A stretch of DNA of 64,000 nt from Janthinobacterium sp. 1_2014MBL_MicDiv (lineage in GTDB: Bacteria; Pseudomonadota; Gammaproteobacteria; Burkholderiales; Burkholderiaceae_D): contig NZ_CP011319.1 in assembly GCF_001865675.1 (NCBI RefSeq), positions 3,348,001 to 3,412,000 on the forward strand, in the 5' to 3' direction. Position numbers and translations under genes: made by a program. Of the stretch, positions 60,061 to 64,000 are shown piece by piece (position 1 is the stretch's first letter; each line of letters begins with the position of its first letter). The notes beneath the pieces are model-generated. The model was not told the DNA's origin. It saw only the letters and a program-made list of their open reading frames with translations, and did no database searches.

Positions 60061-62397
60061 TTAGAAACCGGTACCCATCTGGAACTGGAAGCGCTCCAGG
60101 CGGTCGGTCGGCTTGGCGTTCAGCGGCTTGGCATAGCTCAGCTTGAGCGGGCCCACCGGTGAAATCCAGCTGATCCCCAAGCCAGCAGAATAGCGCATTT
60201 GCGAAATACGCATTTTTTCGCCTTCCTGGTAGACCTGGCCGCCGTCGAGGAAACCGAACCAGCGCAGGCTGCGGTCATTGCCCGAACCGGGGAATGGCAT
60301 CTGCAGCTCCGCGTTGGCGATCAGGCGCGAAGCGCCGCCCAGTGCATCGTTGGTGGACGGCTCGACCGCGCCCAGCGAGGAACTCAGGTAGCCGCGCACG
60401 GAACCGATACCGCCGCCGTAGAAGTTCTTGAAGACCGGATAGACGTGGTTGCCGATGCCATGGCCGTAGTCGATCTCGCCCTTCAGGGCCAGCGTGACCT
60501 TGCTGAACAGCGGACGGAAATACTGGTGCTCATAGATGGCACGGAAGTATTTCTGGTCGCCGATCAGGTCAGCCTCCAGATTGATGCGCTGGTAGCGGCC
60601 GATCGATGGCGTCAGGGCGCTGTCGCGGCTGTCGCGCTGCCATGCGGCCGTCAGCGGGATCGAGTTGGTGGTGGCCGAACCGATACCATCGGACGGGCCG
60701 CCGTTGTCGATCACATACTGGCGGAAGCGCAGCGGGCTGGTTTGATCCGTTTCGATACGCGAGCGCTCGGCGCCGATACCGAAGAAGACGGTATCCATTT
60801 CCGAGAACGGCACGCCGAAACTGACGCGACCACCGGTCTGCTTGATCTTGTAGCTGCCGATGTTCAGCGCCGGTGGTTCCGTCGTGCGCAGGTAGACTTC
60901 GAAGCTGCGCGAGATGCCGTCATCCGTGTAATACGGATTGGTTTGCGAAAACGCGATGGTGCGGCTGTAATGGCTGGTATTGAGTTCGATGCCGACCGTG
61001 TTGCCGCTACCGGCGAAGTTGGCCTGGGAAATCGAGGCCGACAGCGTGAATTTTTCCGATTGCGAGAACGCGCCGCCGATCAGGAAGTTGCCGGTCGGTT
61101 TTTCCACCACCGTCACGTTGACGTCGACCTGGTCGTTGGTGCCCTGCGCTTCCGGCGTGTCGATGGTCACGTCCTTGAAGTAGCCGAGGCGGTCGACGCG
61201 GTCGCGCGACAGCTTGATCTTGTTGCTGTCGTACCAGGACGATTCGAACTGGCGGAATTCGCGGCGGATGACTTCATCGCGCGTAGTGGTATTGCCGGCG
61301 ATATTCATGTGGCGCACGTAGACGCGCTTGCCCGGATCGATGAAGAAGGTAAAGCCCACTTCATGCTTTTCGCGGTTGATCTCGGGATTGGCGTTGACGT
61401 TGGCAAAGGCGTAGCCGAACGTGGCCAGGCGGTCCTGGATGCGCTTGTTCGTCGCCGTCAGGCGCGCGCCGGAATAGATCTCGCCTTCGCGCATCAGGTT
61501 CAGGGCCTTCAGCTCTTCTTCGCGGCCGAACATCTCGCCTTCGAACTTGGTGCCGGCGATCTTGTATTTCTCGCCTTCGGTGATATTGATCGTCAGGTAG
61601 ATATCTTTTTTATCGGGCGTGATGGAGACCTGGGTCGAATCGACCTGCATCTCGATATAGCCGCGATCGAGGTAGTAGGACTTAAGCGATTCAATATCGC
61701 CCGTCAGCTTGGTCTTCGAATACTGGTCGGCCTTGGTGTACCAGCTGAACCAGCCGCCCGTGTTCAGGGCCAGCTGCTCGCGCAATTCCTTGTCCGAAAA
61801 CGCCTTGTTGCCGACAATGTTGATCTGCTTGATGCGGGCCACGTCGCCCTCGTCGACGGCGAATACCACGTTGACGCGGTTGCGCTCGATCGGCGTGACG
61901 GTGGTGGTGATCTTCACGCCGTACAGGCCATGCGACAGGTACTGGCGCTTGAGTTCCTGTTCCGCGCGGTCGACGGACGCCTTGTCGAAGATCTTGGCTT
62001 CACCCACGCCAATCTCCTTGAGTGCCTTGACCAGCACGTCTTTTTCAAATTCCTTGGTGCCGGTAAATTCCACCGAAGCGATGGCCGGGCGTTCCTCGAC
62101 CAGCACCACCAGCACGTCGCCATCGACTTCCAGGCGCACATCCTTGAAGAAACCCGTCGCATACAGGGCCTTGATGGCGGCAACGCTCTTCTCGTCGGAG
62201 AACGTCTCGCCGACCCGCACCGGCAGATAGCTGAAGACAGTGCCCGCTTCGGTACGCTGGATCCCTTCGACCCGGATGTCCTTGACAGTGAACGGCTGGA
62301 CGGCCAGCGCGTGGCCGGCACAGAAGGCCATGACGGCAGCGCCGATCAGGCTGCGGCGAAAGGAAGGCAAGGCAAAACGAGCAGAATGTAATTTCAT
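60061..62397 (-). CDS. bamA: BamA, outer-membrane protein assembly factor
   Basis: 778 residues with signal peptide (AVMAFCAGHALA). Five POTRA domains (from FTVKDIRVEGIQRTEAGTVF to about 420) and the Omp85 barrel with GIGSVRGYLSSSLG (the VRGF/Y motif of loop 6) and terminal strand ending FQMGTGF with final Phe. Inserts beta-barrel proteins. It lies between rseP and skp. Confidence 0.98.
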   Translation of the reverse strand: MKLHSARFALPSFRRSLIGAAVMAFCAGHALAVQPFTVKDIRVEGIQRTEAGTVFSYLPVRVGETFSDEKSVAAIKALYATGFFKDVRLEVDGDVLVVLVEERPAIASVEFTGTKEFEKDVLVKALKEIGVGEAKIFDKASVDRAEQELKRQYLSHGLYGVKITTTVTPIERNRVNVVFAVDEGDVARIKQINIVGNKAFSDKELREQLALNTGGWFSWYTKADQYSKTKLTGDIESLKSYYLDRGYIEMQVDSTQVSITPDKKDIYLTINITEGEKYKIAGTKFEGEMFGREEELKALNLMREGEIYSGARLTATNKRIQDRLATFGYAFANVNANPEINREKHEVGFTFFIDPGKRVYVRHMNIAGNTTTRDEVIRREFRQFESSWYDSNKIKLSRDRVDRLGYFKDVTIDTPEAQGTNDQVDVNVTVVEKPTGNFLIGGAFSQSEKFTLSASISQANFAGSGNTVGIELNTSHYSRTIAFSQTNPYYTDDGISRSFEVYLRTTEPPALNIGSYKIKQTGGRVSFGVPFSEMDTVFFGIGAERSRIETDQTSPLRFRQYVIDNGGPSDGIGSATTNSIPLTAAWQRDSRDSALTPSIGRYQRINLEADLIGDQKYFRAIYEHQYFRPLFSKVTLALKGEIDYGHGIGNHVYPVFKNFYGGGIGSVRGYLSSSLGAVEPSTNDALGGASRLIANAELQMPFPGSGNDRSLRWFGFLDGGQVYQEGEKMRISQMRYSAGLGISWISPVGPLKLSYAKPLNAKPTDRLERFQFQMGTGF

Positions 62398-62479
62398 TGG
62401 GGTTATTCAATGGTAAATCAATGGACAACATACACAAAAGATTGCTTGTGCGACTCACTCAATGGCATCAACCATCGCT

Positions 62480-63841
62480 TTAATTAATCAGCCGCAATAC
62501 GTCATTGAAGACGGCAAGCACCATCAAGGTCAGCAACAGACCGATCCCCAGGCGTTGGGCAATCTCGCCTACGCGCTCCGGCAAGGGGCGTCCGGTCAAA
62601 ACTTCCAGCGAATAATACAGCAAATGCCCGCCATCCAGAACAGGAATGGGTAGCAAATTCATCACGCCCAGACTGATACTGATGAAGGCGATGAAGCTCA
62701 GGTAGCTTATCAGGCCGATGCGCGCCGTCTGGCCCGCGTAATCGGCGATGGTAATCGGCCCCGTCACATTCTTCAGCGAAACCTGGCCGGTGATCATTTT
62801 ACCCAGCATTTTCAGGCTCATCACGCTGGTATCCCATACCTTGGTGGTGGCCTTGCCCACGGCGGCGAACGGTCCCGATGCCACGGTGATCATATCCGGC
62901 ACCTGGCCCAGCTTCGCCTGGATCTTACCAACTGTTACAGCTCCCCCGGCACCGGCGCCCGGCACGGCTTCGGGCGTGATGGACAGGTTCAAGTCCCGCC
63001 CTTGACGCAGCAGTTGCAATTGCAGGGTCCGGCCCGGCGCGCGGCTCAGGATATCGATGATGGCAGCGACGTCCTGCACGGGCTTGCCGTCGATGGCCAG
63101 GATCTGGTCGTCCTTCTGCAAACCGGCGCGCGCGGCGGCGCCACCGGGCATGATTTCCATCATGGTCGGCGCAGAGCGGGCCAGGGTCAGGCCCAGCTTG
63201 CCCAGCACGTCGCCTTCCAGATCCGCTTCCGTCAGGCTGGCCGTCGGCAGGTTCGCTTCCTGCACGCCGCGGTCGGGCCGGCGTACTTCGATGCGCGCCT
63301 GCTGCTTGTCGAGCGCGGCCTGGATCAGTTCCCAGCGCAGCTCGGACCAGCTGGCCACGGCCTTGCCATTCACGCTCTCGACCGTGTCGCCGCTGCGCAG
63401 GCCCGCCGTGTAGGCGGCCGTCTGTTCCGCCACGGAACCGAGCTTGCTCGATGGCTCTTCGATGCCATGCATGAACAGGCCCGCGTACAGCACGATGGCG
63501 ACGAGGAAATTGGCCAGCGGGCCGGCGGCCACGATGGCGATGCGGCGCCACACGCTCTGGCGTGTGAATTCGCGGCGCAATTCGCTTTCCGGCAAGCCGC
63601 TCAAGTCCTGCGCACGGCTGTCGAGCATGCTCACATAGCCGCCCAGCGGCAGCGCGGAAATGGCCCATTCCGTCTGGTCCTTGCCAAACTTGCGCGAATA
63701 CACCACTTTCCCCATGCCGATGGAAAAACGCAGCACCTTCACGCCGCACCAGCGCGCCACCAGGTAGTGGCCCAGCTCATGCAGGGTAATCAGCGAACCG
63801 AGCGCGACGATAAACGCCAGCAAGGTGGTAATGAGCGTCAT
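62480..63841 (-). CDS. rseP: RseP site-2 zinc metalloprotease
   Basis: 453 residues. HELGH in ITLHELGHYLVARWCG, membrane segments at both ends, two PDZ domains (SSKLGSVAEQTAAYTAGLRSGD; MPGGAAARAGLQKDDQILAI) and NLLPIPVLDGGHLLYY, the second zinc/active-site motif. Cleaves anti-sigma factor RseA in the envelope stress cascade. The ATG overlaps the dxr stop (ATGA). Confidence 0.98.
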   Translation of the reverse strand: MTLITTLLAFIVALGSLITLHELGHYLVARWCGVKVLRFSIGMGKVVYSRKFGKDQTEWAISALPLGGYVSMLDSRAQDLSGLPESELRREFTRQSVWRRIAIVAAGPLANFLVAIVLYAGLFMHGIEEPSSKLGSVAEQTAAYTAGLRSGDTVESVNGKAVASWSELRWELIQAALDKQQARIEVRRPDRGVQEANLPTASLTEADLEGDVLGKLGLTLARSAPTMMEIMPGGAAARAGLQKDDQILAIDGKPVQDVAAIIDILSRAPGRTLQLQLLRQGRDLNLSITPEAVPGAGAGGAVTVGKIQAKLGQVPDMITVASGPFAAVGKATTKVWDTSVMSLKMLGKMITGQVSLKNVTGPITIADYAGQTARIGLISYLSFIAFISISLGVMNLLPIPVLDGGHLLYYSLEVLTGRPLPERVGEIAQRLGIGLLLTLMVLAVFNDVLRLIN

Positions 63842-64000
63842 GCGGCCAGCCTGCCGGCGATATACGCCTGCGCCGCCACCCGGGCCAGGCGGTCCTGTTC
63901 GATCACGGCCTCGATGCTGGAAGCGGCGCCATGCGGCACCGTCTCGATCACATGCGCAATCACGCGGTCGATCTGGCGGAAGCCGATCTGCAGGTCGAGG
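63838..64000 (-). CDS. dxr: 1-deoxy-D-xylulose 5-phosphate reductoisomerase, C-terminal end (partial)
   Basis: Fifty-four codons before the stop, running off the window edge: LDLQIGFRQIDRVIAHVIETV and EQDRLARVAAQAYIAGRLAA. This matches the C-terminal helical domain of Dxr. The stop overlaps rseP by ATGA, and the order dxr-rseP-bamA is standard. Confidence 0.9.
   Translation of the reverse strand, partial: LDLQIGFRQIDRVIAHVIETVPHGAASSIEAVIEQDRLARVAAQAYIAGRLAA

Noticed and set aside
60199..62391. A 730-residue plus-strand frame opposite bamA, and similar long frames opposite ppsA, guaA and guaB
   Set aside because: Shadow frames of high-GC genes; no ribosome-binding sites and no recognisable domains, while the minus-strand frames are unmistakable.

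Overview
The window is a junction between a conjugative mobile element (about positions 1-42945) and ordinary betaproteobacterial chromosome (42946-64000). The chromosomal order dxr-rseP-bamA-skp-lpxD-fabZ-lpxA-lpxB-rnhB-trmH, then ppsR/ppsA, dps, nfeD/qmcA, smpB/ratA/rnfH and guaB-guaA, together with protein character and high GC, points to Burkholderiales, most likely Oxalobacteraceae (Janthinobacterium/Massilia/Duganella type). That genus-level guess is inference from gene content.

The element is an integrative and conjugative element (ICE) lying against the 3' end of guaA. Its right end carries a P4-type tyrosine integrase (41350-42546) and a convergent AlpA-like regulator/excisionase (40944-41345). 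Its left end lies outside the window, so no attL can be shown. From 2529 to 26897 almost everything is on the minus strand and forms one tightly overlapping transfer operon: traI-traD-DUF4400-(unknown)-slt-ompA-traA-traL-traE-traK-traB-dsbC-traV-traC-trbI-traF(S26)-traW-traU-trbC-traN-(unknown)-traF(Trx)-traH-traG. This is an F-type (MPF_F) type IV secretion system with an MOBH-like relaxase, broadly the SXT/R391/IncC architecture. Left of traG are a low-GC membrane protein gene, a secreted protein of unknown function, an S49 (SppA-like) peptidase and the start of a TnpB gene.

The element's control region is at 33.4-35.5 kb: FlhD- and FlhC-like activators (compare SetD/SetC of SXT) diverge from a CI/SetR-like repressor. 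The 350-bp intergenic segment holds two near-identical palindromes, one of them abutting a good promoter for the flhDC-like pair. The repressor's S24 domain appears to have lost the catalytic Ser/Lys dyad.

Between traI and this switch is a cargo slot (27-33.3 kb). Its main gene is a 1331-residue SIR2 - STAND NTPase - tandem-repeat protein, organised like an NLR-type (Avs-like) anti-phage sensor. Its C-terminal array consists of almost identical 204-bp (68-residue, 2 x 34) units in perfect register, differing at only a few positions. This is the most interesting object in the window. Degraded pieces follow it (an out-of-frame extra repeat, a frameshifted response-regulator receiver fragment), then two genes I do not recognise.

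From 35.5 to 40.9 kb the element carries accessory functions: DUF932, a zinc-ribbon/Toprim primase-like protein, a DUF1845-like protein and several unknowns. Other observations: traD has an apparent 1-nt frameshift in a homopolymer near its N-terminus, traI lacks the usual MOBH histidine motifs, and there is a 12-bp perfect inverted repeat in a divergent intergenic region at 39 kb.
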